From Verrucomicrobiaceae bacterium (lineage in GTDB: Bacteria > Verrucomicrobiota > Verrucomicrobiae > Verrucomicrobiales > Akkermansiaceae): a stretch of 7,675 nt of DNA. The stretch lies in the NCBI GenBank assembly GCA_947372405.1, contig CANBTO010000230.1:1-7675 (forward strand), in the 5' to 3' direction. The position numbers and the translations under genes are program-made. Positions 1-6,988 of the stretch are shown here, in pieces (positions within the stretch are counted from its first letter, which is position 1; each line of letters begins with the position of its first letter). The notes beneath the pieces are model-generated. The model was not told the origin of the DNA and did not search any database. It worked only from the letters and a program-made list of their open reading frames with translations.

Positions 1-149
1 GAGGGTTTGCCGACCGGTAGTGAGGTCGCTTGGAATCATGTCCAGATCCGCCGGGCAATTAATTTAGTGCTTTATTCAGATTTCCTCTCGTCAGCGGCAA
101 TCAGAATGCATAGATTTGTGGCGGAAAATAATTCATCGTGTGTGCGAGT

Positions 150-165
150 TGGCACACGCCATGCT
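150..165 (+). promoter_or_regulatory. sigma-54 (RpoN) -24/-12 promoter of glnB
   Basis: The sequence reads TGGCAC, five bases, then ATGCT. The invariant GG (151-152) and GC (163-164) are separated by exactly ten bases, as required for the -24/-12 elements of RpoN promoters (consensus TGGCAC-N5-TTGCW). Only the first T of the -12 box is replaced, by A. The transcription start would fall near 175-177, leaving a leader of about 17 bases before the glnB ATG. RpoN promoters need an NtrC-like activator; I see no clear activator site in the 149 bases upstream, though it could lie outside the window. The position directly before a PII gene, a classic nitrogen-controlled RpoN target, supports the call. 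Confidence 0.75.
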
Positions 166-174
166 TTTCTCTAA

Positions 175-540
<366 letters not shown>

Positions 541-566
541 TTCACAATCCCCTTTCAAACTCAACC

Positions 567-602
567 AACCAATGGTTTCCGCGTGGAGCCATTGGTTTTT
601 TG
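567..602 (+). terminator. rho-independent terminator of glnB
   Basis: A perfect 9-bp inverted repeat, AACCAATGG (567-575) and CCATTGGTT (589-597), encloses a 13-base loop. The 3' arm runs into six consecutive T (596-601). It lies 27 bases after the glnB stop codon. The T-run is on the plus strand only, so it should end glnB transcription but not the convergent nnr transcript. Confidence 0.85.
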
Positions 603-635
603 TTGTGTGGGATATTCTGACGCGCGCCAAGATTG

Positions 636-739
636 GGAGCGCGTTCATTCTGAACGCGAGGTGCTACGGACATTCTGTCCGCCGAAAGCACGCGGGACAG
701 GATGTCCCGGGCACTCAGTGGACAAGTTGTCCACGCTCC
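636..739. repeat. array of four short palindromes with 3-base centres
   Basis: Four perfect inverted repeats follow one another. They are CGCGTTCA-TTC-TGAACGCG (640-658), CGGACA-TTC-TGTCCG (667-681), CGGGACA-GGA-TGTCCCG (693-709) and GTGGACA-AGT-TGTCCAC (718-734). All have 6-8 bp arms around a 3-base centre, and the last three share the core GGACA-N3-TGTCC. Their centres lie at 649, 674, 701 and 726, a spacing of 25-27 bp. The block is bounded by the inverted hexamers GGAGCG (636-641) and CGCTCC (734-739). The regular design suggests a dispersed intergenic repeat (REP- or MITE-like) or a multi-hairpin RNA. Short reading frames through it look incidental. It sits between convergent glnB and nnr. 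Confidence 0.7.
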
Positions 740-772
740 ATGGGCGTTCACTCCTCGCTCCACACCCGCGTC

Positions 773-787
773 GCGGGAGTTTCCCGC
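773..787. repeat. fifth palindrome with a 3-base centre
   Basis: GCGGGA-GTT-TCCCGC is a perfect 6-bp inverted repeat with a 3-base centre, the same design as the four palindromes at 636-739. Its centre (780) is 54 bp from the last of those, about twice the array spacing. It overlaps a second perfect inverted repeat, CCCGCG-T-CGCGGG (765-777), so two alternative hairpins are possible. It lies 33 bases beyond the nnr stop codon. Neither strand has a T-run after it, so an intrinsic terminator for nnr is not supported. Confidence 0.55.
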
Positions 788-820
788 TAGAAATAATGGC
801 GTCTGGACTTGTGTCAAAAG

Positions 821-2317
821 TCACCGCGCCGATGCTTTCCAATCCTGAAACGCGGCCCCGAGAAAATGCAGAACATCGCTGGCAACGAGCGACTCTTCGG
901 AAAGATGGCGCTCATTCAAGGCGATTTCCGCAGCCCGCCCGCAAGTCCAAGCCCCAAGCGCGGCGGCGTCCATCAGTGACTCCCCGCTGGCAAGGCGGGC
1001 TCCGATCACACCCGCCAGCAAGTCGCCCTGCCCAGCGCTGGCCATGGCGGGGGTGCCGGTGGAATTGCACCAGAGTGGCAGCCCCTTGCAGGTGACGAGG
1101 GTGCGACTGCCTTTTACGAGGAGAGTGGCCGGAACGCGGTCGGCCAACCGCCGCGCCGCATCCTCCCGTGACAAATCATGGAGATCCGGGGCGAGTCGCG
1201 CGAATTCACCGGGATGGGGCGTGAGCAAGTGATTTGCCCTGAGAATGGAGATTTTGCCCGAGCTGGCGATGAGGTTCAGGGCATCCGCGTCGATCACGGT
1301 CGGCTGGGCAGCGGTCGAAATTAAATCCAGCAATCCCTCGGCCATTCCTCCCGCCATTTCCCCCATGCCGCAGCCGACGACCAAGGCATCGAAATGCGTT
1401 TCTGCCAATTCCCTAGGATCGGCGATTCCCCGCACGATGATTTCCGGCGGGCATTTCGCGGAAATCGTGGCCCATGCCTCGTGCGGAACAAAAAGCGTGA
1501 CCAGTCCGGCACCGCCGCGCAGCGCCCCGGATGCGGCGAGGACGGCGGCCCCGGTGTAGGCCTCCGATCCGGCTAAGATGGCCACTCGACCGGCCTGGCC
1601 TTTGTGAAAATCGAAGGGCCGGGGTCGTTTTCCACAATCGAGATTTTGCGGTGAAATGAGTTCCATCTCGGAACGCCCAGAGGCAGTCAGTGGATCAAGC
1701 GCGACCAAGGCCAGAGCCCCGGTCGCGGCGGCGGCATGGGCGATCAGCAGCCCGCGCTTGGCATTGCCGAGCATGAAGGTGATGTCCGCGATGACCGTGC
1801 CGGGTAAAATTTCGCCGGTATCCGCCGCAATGCCTGAGGGGAGATCCACCGCCGCCACGCGCGCCCCGGCAAGATCACGCAGCCGCGCCATTTCCGCCGC
1901 GAGTCCGACAAGTGGTGATCGCAATGGCCCACCCGCCCCCGTGCCGACGAGTCCATCCAATAAAATGAGAGGTCCGGGAAAATCCTGCCGTCTTGGTGGC
2001 CGATCCATGGGCATTCTGATGCCGAGCACGTCCCATTTTTCCAAAGCCAGCGGCGCGAATTCACTCACTGGGTAAGCCTTGCGGACCGCCACTTGCCAGC
2101 CAAACCGATCACGAAGGACGCGCAGCGCCACCAAAGTATCGCCCGCATTATGGCCTTTCCCGAGGTAGCCGATCACCGTGCCGGGTTGCGGAAAATAACG
2201 GGCAAGCGCCTCGCCGAGTTTCCCGCCTGCGAGGTCAATGAGTTGTCCTTCCGACCAACCGTTGGCCACAGCGGCAGCCTCGATGGCGAGTGTTTCAGCA
2301 AGAGTGACCGAAGCCAT
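821..2317 (-). CDS. nnr: bifunctional NAD(P)H-hydrate repair enzyme (NnrE epimerase + NnrD dehydratase)
   Basis: This enzyme repairs hydrated NAD(P)H: the N-terminal domain epimerises R- and S-NAD(P)HX and the C-terminal kinase-fold domain dehydrates S-NAD(P)HX using ADP or ATP. Residue numbers count from the alternative GTG at 2350 (509 aa). The NnrE half (about 12-230) has GKGHNAGD (64-71), LLDGLVGTG (130-138) and VDLPSGIAADTG (168-179). The NnrD half (about 245-500) has HKGQAGRVAILAGS (249-262), DADALNL (354-360), TPHPGEF (377-383), VKGS (412-415) and SAGQGDLLAG (438-447), whose Asp443 matches the catalytic Asp of the family's GTGD motif. I prefer the ATG at 2317 (498 aa) because similarity to NnrE begins just after it; the GTG is only 6 bases after the amidase stop. 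Neither start has a clear ribosome binding site. The first NnrE motif deviates from the usual NNGGDG. Confidence 0.93.
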   Translation of the reverse strand: MASVTLAETLAIEAAAVANGWSEGQLIDLAGGKLGEALARYFPQPGTVIGYLGKGHNAGDTLVALRVLRDRFGWQVAVRKAYPVSEFAPLALEKWDVLGIRMPMDRPPRRQDFPGPLILLDGLVGTGAGGPLRSPLVGLAAEMARLRDLAGARVAAVDLPSGIAADTGEILPGTVIADITFMLGNAKRGLLIAHAAAATGALALVALDPLTASGRSEMELISPQNLDCGKRPRPFDFHKGQAGRVAILAGSEAYTGAAVLAASGALRGGAGLVTLFVPHEAWATISAKCPPEIIVRGIADPRELAETHFDALVVGCGMGEMAGGMAEGLLDLISTAAQPTVIDADALNLIASSGKISILRANHLLTPHPGEFARLAPDLHDLSREDAARRLADRVPATLLVKGSRTLVTCKGLPLWCNSTGTPAMASAGQGDLLAGVIGARLASGESLMDAAALGAWTCGRAAEIALNERHLSEESLVASDVLHFLGAAFQDWKASAR

Positions 2318-2356
2318 TACGGAATTTACGCGGTCTCGGCCAACTTGCACGGGTGG

Positions 2357-2959
2357 TTAGTAATCACTGCGATAGCGTTGGATGCCGTCCACGATCCCCT
2401 GGGCAATGGTATCCCGGAACCACGCGGATTTCATGCGACTCCGCTCCGTGTCATTGCTGACGAAGCCACCCTCGACGAGGATCGCTGGCAAGGTCGAGTT
2501 CCGGATTACATAGAAACGGGCATATTTTGCCTTGCGATCCACCGTCTGGGTGCGCCGGATCAGGCTACTTTGGACGTATTGCGCCAAGCGTTGCCCCTCC
2601 GTGCCATAATAAAATGTTTCCAAGCCACTGACATCCGGCTTCCAAGTGTAGTTGTAGTGGATGCTCACGAAAATGGCGTTGCTGTAGCGGTTGCCGGTGC
2701 TGACGCGCTGCGGTAGCGTGATGAAATAGTCACTGCGGCGCGTCATCACAGTCTGGTAGCCCATGCTCTTCAGTCGGCTTTCCAAGCGGTAGGCCGTGTC
2801 TAGAGCGAGGTGCTTTTCGTAAACCCGGCCCCATTGACCGCCGTTGTCCTGGCCACCGTGACCGGCGTCGATCACGACCGTGCGGAAATTCGCAGCGTCC
2901 ACTGAGCTGCCGACACTGCAAAGCGCGGCAAGAGCGAGAAATTGGATGAATGATTTCAT
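2357..2959 (-). CDS. secreted N-acetylmuramoyl-L-alanine amidase (Amidase_3, AmiC-like)
   Basis: This is a zinc amidase that cuts the bond between N-acetylmuramic acid and the stem peptide in peptidoglycan; the family acts in daughter-cell separation and wall turnover. The 200-aa product from the ATG at 2959 has an N-terminal signal peptide (MKSFIQFLALAALCSVGSSVDAA). A single Amidase_3 domain follows, with the zinc ligands His34 (VVIDAGHGG), Glu48 (VYEKHLALD) and His101 (VSIHYNY) and the catalytic Glu163 (ILVEGGFVSN). All are present, so the enzyme should be active. There is no SPOR, LysM or AMIN domain, making it a minimal amidase. An upstream in-frame ATG at 3034 would add 25 residues before the signal peptide and is unlikely. 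It lies directly before nnr; E. coli likewise keeps an amidase (amiB) near nnr. Confidence 0.94.
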   Translation of the reverse strand: MKSFIQFLALAALCSVGSSVDAANFRTVVIDAGHGGQDNGGQWGRVYEKHLALDTAYRLESRLKSMGYQTVMTRRSDYFITLPQRVSTGNRYSNAIFVSIHYNYTWKPDVSGLETFYYGTEGQRLAQYVQSSLIRRTQTVDRKAKYARFYVIRNSTLPAILVEGGFVSNDTERSRMKSAWFRDTIAQGIVDGIQRYRSDY

Positions 2960-3063
2960 AAAAATAAAAGTTAAGTCCGTAAAACAATTAAGAAATATTA
3001 ATTTTTTAAAAATTTGTAAAGCCGTTTTATGCAAATTCTGAATTTAGGCAATTAAAAGGCCAC
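2960..3063 (-). promoter_or_regulatory. AT-rich leader, possible promoter of the amidase-nnr unit
   Basis: This 104-bp gap between the unknown gene and the amidase is strikingly AT-rich compared with the GC-rich genes around it. On the minus strand it holds TTTACA (3020-3015), 17 bases, then TATTTC (2997-2992). The -35 is close to TTGACA, but the -10 is poor, so the exact boxes are uncertain. It contains two short palindromes, AAATTC-T-GAATTT (3033-3045) and an A/T-only one at 3000-3014. There is no clear Shine-Dalgarno sequence before the amidase ATG. Low GC alone makes a promoter plausible. Confidence 0.3.
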
Positions 3064-3942
3064 TCAATAGGTGATCGGCGGACGATCTGAGGCCTTGCGA
3101 ATCTTCGCCTTCGCCTCAGCCGCAGCCTTTTGATCATAGGGAATGCTGTTGCCAACTCGCACGCTGCCATCCGGGAATGTCAGCAATTGCGGATCGCCTT
3201 GGCTCCCGCGCTGGTGGATTTGGCGGTCTACAAGTTTGCCGTCCGTGTCGATCTGGCAGTGGACCCACATGGTTGGAGTTGCCAAAAACAAGACATGCAT
3301 GCGTTGCGCGCGATCCACGGCGGTAAGCGGTTTGCGCAACATCAGGATATCGCCTAGCAGGAAAGTCCGGACGTTCGCCCCGGTCTGGCCATCGATGATC
3401 TGGGCGTAAATTTGGGCTTTTTCATCGCCGCTGAAATTGAGGAGACGAAATTCCCGGGTTTGTCCAGGTTTGCCTGGGATACCGACTTTTTGCGTCCAGT
3501 AGGAAACGCCGGGGCTTTGGTTGAACCGCACTCGGTTCGTGGTTGAACCCTCGCCAGTATTTCCCGGCATGCGGACGACGGCGCTGACGGAGAAATTTCC
3601 AGGCTCGCTGAGTTGGTAAATTTGCGCGAGATTGACTTCACGTGCCATGGTCTCCCCGGCGCGAATGGTCATTTTTCCAAACATCGCATGACCGCGCAGC
3701 GTGACCGACTCGTTATGGCTGTCGGTGACGTTGAAATCGAGCCACTGCACGCGCCCGTCGCTGTAAAAAGTCAGATCCTGCCCGGCGTGGTTGGTGACAG
3801 TCACCACCGCCACAACGGCTTCTCCCGCGACGTATTGGGTTTTCGACAAGCGCAGCGAGGTCGAGAGCTGGCCATGAGCCATGCCGGCGCAAGCGAGAAC
3901 CAGCGCGAGAAAATGCGAAACCCGGAGTATCATCAGCGACAT
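3064..3942 (-). CDS. secreted protein of unknown function with an Ig-like beta-rich N-terminal half
   Basis: I do not recognise the family. The 292-aa product starts with a signal peptide (hydrophobic core around residues 9-19, likely cut after AHG at 22-24). Residues 26-125 look like an immunoglobulin-type beta sandwich: LRLSKTQYVAGEAVVAVVTVTN is a typical opening strand pair, and IRAGETMAREVNLAQIYQLSEPGNFSVSAVV resembles the closing strands seen in bacterial domains of this sort. The second half (about 145-250) is also beta-rich and contains FRLLNFSGDEKAQIYAQIID and MHVLFLATPTMWVHCQID. The tail (270-290) is rich in Ala, Lys and Arg. There is no enzymatic motif. An alternative start at Met4 would hardly change the product. 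The 214-bp gap upstream suggests its own promoter. A periplasmic or surface role is inference from the signal peptide only. Confidence 0.8.
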   Translation of the reverse strand: MSLMILRVSHFLALVLACAGMAHGQLSTSLRLSKTQYVAGEAVVAVVTVTNHAGQDLTFYSDGRVQWLDFNVTDSHNESVTLRGHAMFGKMTIRAGETMAREVNLAQIYQLSEPGNFSVSAVVRMPGNTGEGSTTNRVRFNQSPGVSYWTQKVGIPGKPGQTREFRLLNFSGDEKAQIYAQIIDGQTGANVRTFLLGDILMLRKPLTAVDRAQRMHVLFLATPTMWVHCQIDTDGKLVDRQIHQRGSQGDPQLLTFPDGSVRVGNSIPYDQKAAAEAKAKIRKASDRPPITY

Positions 3943-4036
3943 TTAGCCTGGGACTGCACCCGCGTCAATCTAACGAAGATAACGACGTCTCAGATTTCTT
4001 TTCCCTGATAACTGATGCAACTCGATGGACTACACC

Positions 4037-4087
4037 GTGGCAAGCTAACATGCCACGCAGCACCGGATGCGGCGGCGCATGGTTAGC
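4037..4087. repeat. overlapping inverted repeats downstream of the NlpC/P60-like gene
   Basis: Two alternative hairpins share bases. One is GTGGCA (4037-4042) with TGCCAC (4051-4056), a 6-bp stem with an 8-base loop. The other is GCTAACATGC (4044-4053) with GCATGGTTAGC (4077-4087), a 10-bp stem with one bulged G, whose interior can pair further through CGCA (4056-4059) and TGCG (4068-4071). The two are mutually exclusive. It lies about 70 bases past the stop codon of the NlpC/P60-like gene. There is no T-run on either strand, so it is not a standard terminator. The GCTAAC/GTTAGC ends recall integron attC core boxes, but the fit is incomplete. Confidence 0.5.
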
Positions 4088-4156
4088 AAAGGACCTTCTT
4101 TAATCGAGTTCATTTTGGGAGAGCGATTCGGGTAGTGCCCGTGCCAGGCGAAATCA

Positions 4157-4852
4157 CTACGAGGTTGGCCGCCCTGCGGCGATCGGCCCGATGATTGTCT
4201 TGGCTTTAGGATTCCAGCGATGGCCAATCAGCACACCGCTCACGGGGTCGGCGATCAGCACCATGATTCCGTGGCCCAGACCACTATGTCGACCACCGGG
4301 GTCCATGGGTTGGGCACGTGTATCTCCCGCACGTGAATCATCCAGGTGTGGAGCCGCTGTTGAATCATAGACTTCGACGTTCCATGCCCCGTCTGTCCCG
4401 GGAGAAGGGATACCAAGAATGACTACAGCATGACCCAGCGAAGTCTTTGTCTTCTGGTCCCACGCAACGATGTCCCCAGGGCGCAACTCGGAAACCTTCG
4501 CGATTGCCTGCCATCCAGGTTGTGGCGTGCTGGCTAGACCAGCAAAGAATGTCTGATACCGCGGCGGGCTGGGGATCCGACCCCTCGGAAGGCCGCACAC
4601 CGATACAACGGAAGCCCAGGCCTGCGGTGCGGACTGTCGGAGGGCATAGGAAACGAAGCCGACACAATCATACTGATAACTGCCAACCGCGCGATCCACC
4701 TCGGTTTTGTGTTGATACCGGGTCAAGGTCATCGTTTTGAACTCATGGATCACTTCTCCAAAGAACGGCCCATCGACTGGCGGCAATGGTGCGGACCATG
4801 AAATTACGATCGTGCACATGATACACCAAACAAGAATGAGCCAAAGTCGCAT
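4157..4852 (-). CDS. secreted NlpC/P60-like (papain-fold) protein
   Basis: This 231-aa product has an N-terminal hydrophobic segment (about 3-20) that would serve as a signal peptide or membrane anchor. The rest fits the NlpC/P60 cysteine-peptidase superfamily. YDCVGFVSYAL (61-71) carries the candidate nucleophile Cys63 at the start of a helix. ELRPGDIVAWDQ (122-133) is the typical strand before the catalytic histidine, and GHAVVILG (140-147) carries His141. VEVYDST (159-165) may supply the third polar residue (Asp163), although His169 is also near. Family members usually cleave peptidoglycan stem peptides, though many have other substrates, so the substrate is unknown. The ATG is 13 bases after the sulfatase stop codon, so the two genes are probably co-transcribed. 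There is no Shine-Dalgarno sequence. The C-terminal 40 residues (NPKAKTIIGPIAAGR) are not part of the core fold. Confidence 0.78.
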   Translation of the reverse strand: MRLWLILVWCIMCTIVISWSAPLPPVDGPFFGEVIHEFKTMTLTRYQHKTEVDRAVGSYQYDCVGFVSYALRQSAPQAWASVVSVCGLPRGRIPSPPRYQTFFAGLASTPQPGWQAIAKVSELRPGDIVAWDQKTKTSLGHAVVILGIPSPGTDGAWNVEVYDSTAAPHLDDSRAGDTRAQPMDPGGRHSGLGHGIMVLIADPVSGVLIGHRWNPKAKTIIGPIAAGRPTS

Positions 4853-4865
4853 GGGATATGGTGTA

Positions 4866-6779
4866 TCAGAAGTTCCAGCGCTTTGGCTTGGTTTTTCCAG
4901 TCAACTCGACCCAATCAAGTTCGACCTTCTGCTGCTGCGCGGGCAGGTAGAGTCTAACGATGCTGATAGCTCCTTCTGCGGGAATGTTGACGCGGATTTC
5001 CTGCCACTCGCCGGGTTTGAGCGTGAAGGGAACGGATTTCGCAGGTGGAGAATTCTTGCCTGCTAGAATCCACTCAACTTTACCCTCGCCGCCGCCGGCA
5101 CAGCGCGTGCGGAATTTCATCACAGCAGGCCCATCCGTCCCGGCGGCGCTGACTCCGAGAAATGGTGCGTTGCCCTGACCGGTGATCGTGACGACGCCAT
5201 CGGTGACGCTGGCGCTGCACTGACGGGCCTTCCAGCCTTGGAGGGCCGGGTCGGCCTTGTCCTGTTCCGCTGCCGCCGTCTTTTTTGCGGGCGCACGCTT
5301 CGGCTTTTCCTTGTCGCGGTTGTTTTGCACGCCTTCTAGCTCGGGATGATATTGGGCGGGATCAAAGGCCGGGTTTCGAATCGGTTGGACGGCTTGGGTG
5401 TCGGTTAGAAACTTTTCGATCAGCGCGTCCATCGTCTTCACTCTCTCAGGATCGCTGGCGGCGAGGTCGTGCTTCTCGCTCTCGTCTTCATGCAAGTTAT
5501 AGAGCTTCCAGCGGTGTTGGCCATTCTCGCCACCGAAGAAGATGCGGATGAGTTTCCAGTCGCCTTGGGTGACCGTGACCGATGGCGGCAACCAATCCGG
5601 CACCCCGGGATCGTGCGGGAAGTAGGTGAAAATGGCCTTGCGGGTGAGCGTTTCACCCTTGAGCGCGGGGAGGATGCTGATGCCGTCGAACTTCTGGCCA
5701 GGCATGACTGTTAGGCCGGTTGCTTCTAGCAGAGTCGGATAAAAATCGATGCTCTGGATCACCGTGTCACTGCGCGTGTCCGGTTTCACGTTCCCCGGCC
5801 AACTAACGACGCAGGGCTCGCGGACGCCACCCTCGAAGACCGTCGCCTTGCCACCCCGCAGCGGTGCGTTGCTGGTCGGCGTGGTGCCATCCACCGTGTC
5901 ATACATATTGCCGCCGTTGTCGGAGAAAAAAACGAGGATCGTGTGGTCGGTTAGATTAAGCCGGTCCAGCGTGTCAATCAGCGTGCCGACGGCATCGTCC
6001 ATGCTCTCGACCATCGCGGCATAGGTCGGGCTGTGTTGGGGATCGGCGGGATCTACCTTGCCACGGTATTTTTCTATCAGCGCCTTTTTTGCATCGAAGG
6101 GCGCGTGGACACTGAACATCCAATAGTTCAGGAAAAACGGCTCGTCCTTGTGCTTTTCCAGAAACGCGACGGCCTCTTTCGCCATGCGGTCTTCGATGTG
6201 CTCGTTCGGCGTTTGCGGATCGAAGTCGGGAAATTTCCAAGGTGCCACGTAGCTGCCTGCCGGGCCGGGACCGGCGTAGTGGGGCACATCCACATCGAAG
6301 CCCTGCTGCAATGGCGAGTAGGGTTCCGGTCCGAGATGCCATTTCCCGAAATGCCCGGTGGCATAGCCTGCTGCCTTGAAGGCCTTCGACATCGTCGGCC
6401 AGGTCGTGTTCAGACGCGTCGGCGGATTGGGCGCGACAGATTTTTTTCCCGCAGGTCCGCTTGTTCCCGGAGTCGCGGTCAGCACCACCTGCGGTTCGTG
6501 GCAATTCGGCTCGGTGATGCCGGTGCGGGCCGGGTGGAGGCCAGTGAGAATGCTGGAGCGAGTGGGCGAACACAGCGGACTGGCGGCGTAGGCGCGATTG
6601 AAAGTCATGCCGCGTTTTGCGAGTCGTTCGAGGTTCGGCGTCCGGTAGAGTTTGGTGTGGCCGTAGAGCGTGGTGTCCGCCCACCCGAGGTCGTCGGCGA
6701 GGATGAAAACGACGTTCGGCTTCACGGCGGCCTGCGATGTCTGGATGAGCAGGGTGAGGAGTAGAAAGAGGCGTGTCAT
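4866..6779 (-). CDS. secreted type I (FGly) sulfatase with C-terminal accessory domain
   Basis: The 637-aa product is an arylsulfatase-type hydrolase that removes sulfate esters. A signal peptide covers residues 1-17 (cut near SQA-A). [12 protein letters not shown] (22-33) provides the metal-binding Asp29 and Asp30. CSPTR (70-74) is the formylglycine motif, in which Cys70 is oxidised by a formylglycine-generating enzyme. GKWHLG (145-150) and HAPFD (225-229) carry further active-site residues. FFSDNGG (284-290) holds the remaining metal ligands, and [17 protein letters not shown] (306-322) is the conserved lysine segment. The catalytic domain ends near 460. A Lys/Ala/Pro-rich linker (487-508) leads to a beta-rich module (510-630) ending KVELDWVEL, which resembles non-catalytic sugar-binding or jelly-roll domains. 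Substrate class (glycan or aryl) cannot be read here. No FGly-generating enzyme gene lies in the window. It is divergent from the oxidoreductase and leads the NlpC/P60-like gene. Confidence 0.96.
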   Translation of the reverse strand: MTRLFLLLTLLIQTSQAAVKPNVVFILADDLGWADTTLYGHTKLYRTPNLERLAKRGMTFNRAYAASPLCSPTRSSILTGLHPARTGITEPNCHEPQVVLTATPGTSGPAGKKSVAPNPPTRLNTTWPTMSKAFKAAGYATGHFGKWHLGPEPYSPLQQGFDVDVPHYAGPGPAGSYVAPWKFPDFDPQTPNEHIEDRMAKEAVAFLEKHKDEPFFLNYWMFSVHAPFDAKKALIEKYRGKVDPADPQHSPTYAAMVESMDDAVGTLIDTLDRLNLTDHTILVFFSDNGGNMYDTVDGTTPTSNAPLRGGKATVFEGGVREPCVVSWPGNVKPDTRSDTVIQSIDFYPTLLEATGLTVMPGQKFDGISILPALKGETLTRKAIFTYFPHDPGVPDWLPPSVTVTQGDWKLIRIFFGGENGQHRWKLYNLHEDESEKHDLAASDPERVKTMDALIEKFLTDTQAVQPIRNPAFDPAQYHPELEGVQNNRDKEKPKRAPAKKTAAAEQDKADPALQGWKARQCSASVTDGVVTITGQGNAPFLGVSAAGTDGPAVMKFRTRCAGGGEGKVEWILAGKNSPPAKSVPFTLKPGEWQEIRVNIPAEGAISIVRLYLPAQQQKVELDWVELTGKTKPKRWNF

Positions 6780-6905
6780 CGTGGGAGCGGATAGCGGTTC
6801 GAGGGGAATCGTGTCAGGACGTCAACGAGATGCAACGGCGCGGATGCGGTGCCGCCGTCGTGCGGGCCTTTCCCATACTGGGGCCGGGGCATTTTTGTAT
6901 CGCGG

Positions 6906-6922
6906 TCATGCCATCGGCATGA
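6906..6922. repeat. palindrome between the divergent sulfatase and oxidoreductase genes
   Basis: TCATGCC-ATC-GGCATGA is a perfect 7-bp inverted repeat around a 3-base centre. It lies in the 209-bp gap between divergent genes, 127 bases upstream of the sulfatase start and 67 upstream of the oxidoreductase start. That position suits an operator for a dimeric regulator of one or both genes. The same 7-3-7 design appears in the palindrome array near glnB, although the sequence differs, so it could instead belong to a dispersed repeat class. A smaller hairpin, GCGG-CTTGT-CCGC, follows at 6939-6951. I see no other gene or clear promoter box in this gap. Confidence 0.5.
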
Positions 6923-6988
6923 ACAATTGAAACATCCTGCGGCTTGTCCGCGTTCCGCCCACGTTCCCAAAGTCCCTACTCCATTTTC

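Noticed and set aside
1..174. Plus-strand frame open from base 1 to the TAA at 172-174 (57 codons), possibly the tail of an upstream gene.
   Set aside because: The translation resembles no family I know, and the frame runs through the sigma-54 promoter. A short open frame of this length can arise by chance.
636..739. CRISPR array at the regularly spaced palindromes.
   Set aside because: The units are palindromes of differing sequence, not identical direct repeats separated by unique spacers, and no cas gene is present.
583..1095. Plus-strand frame of 170 codons starting after the glnB terminator.
   Set aside because: It crosses the palindrome array and then runs antisense to the 3' end of nnr, with an Arg/Pro-rich translation typical of a shadow frame in GC-rich DNA.
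2093..2716. Plus-strand frame of 207 codons antisense to nnr and the amidase.
   Set aside because: Both minus-strand genes carry complete catalytic motifs over this region, whereas this translation has no recognisable domain.
2357..3034. Longer amidase start at 3034 (225 aa).
   Set aside because: It would put 25 extra residues before an evident signal peptide and lies in AT-rich, promoter-like DNA; the ATG at 2959 fits better.
4045..4227. Minus-strand frame of 60 codons after the NlpC/P60-like gene.
   Set aside because: It overlaps the end of that gene in another frame and ends in the hairpin. It has no signal of coding.
6033..6764. Plus-strand frame of 243 codons antisense to the 5' half of the sulfatase.
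   Set aside because: The sulfatase frame holds all active-site motifs here. The antisense translation is Arg/Gly/Val-rich without a domain.
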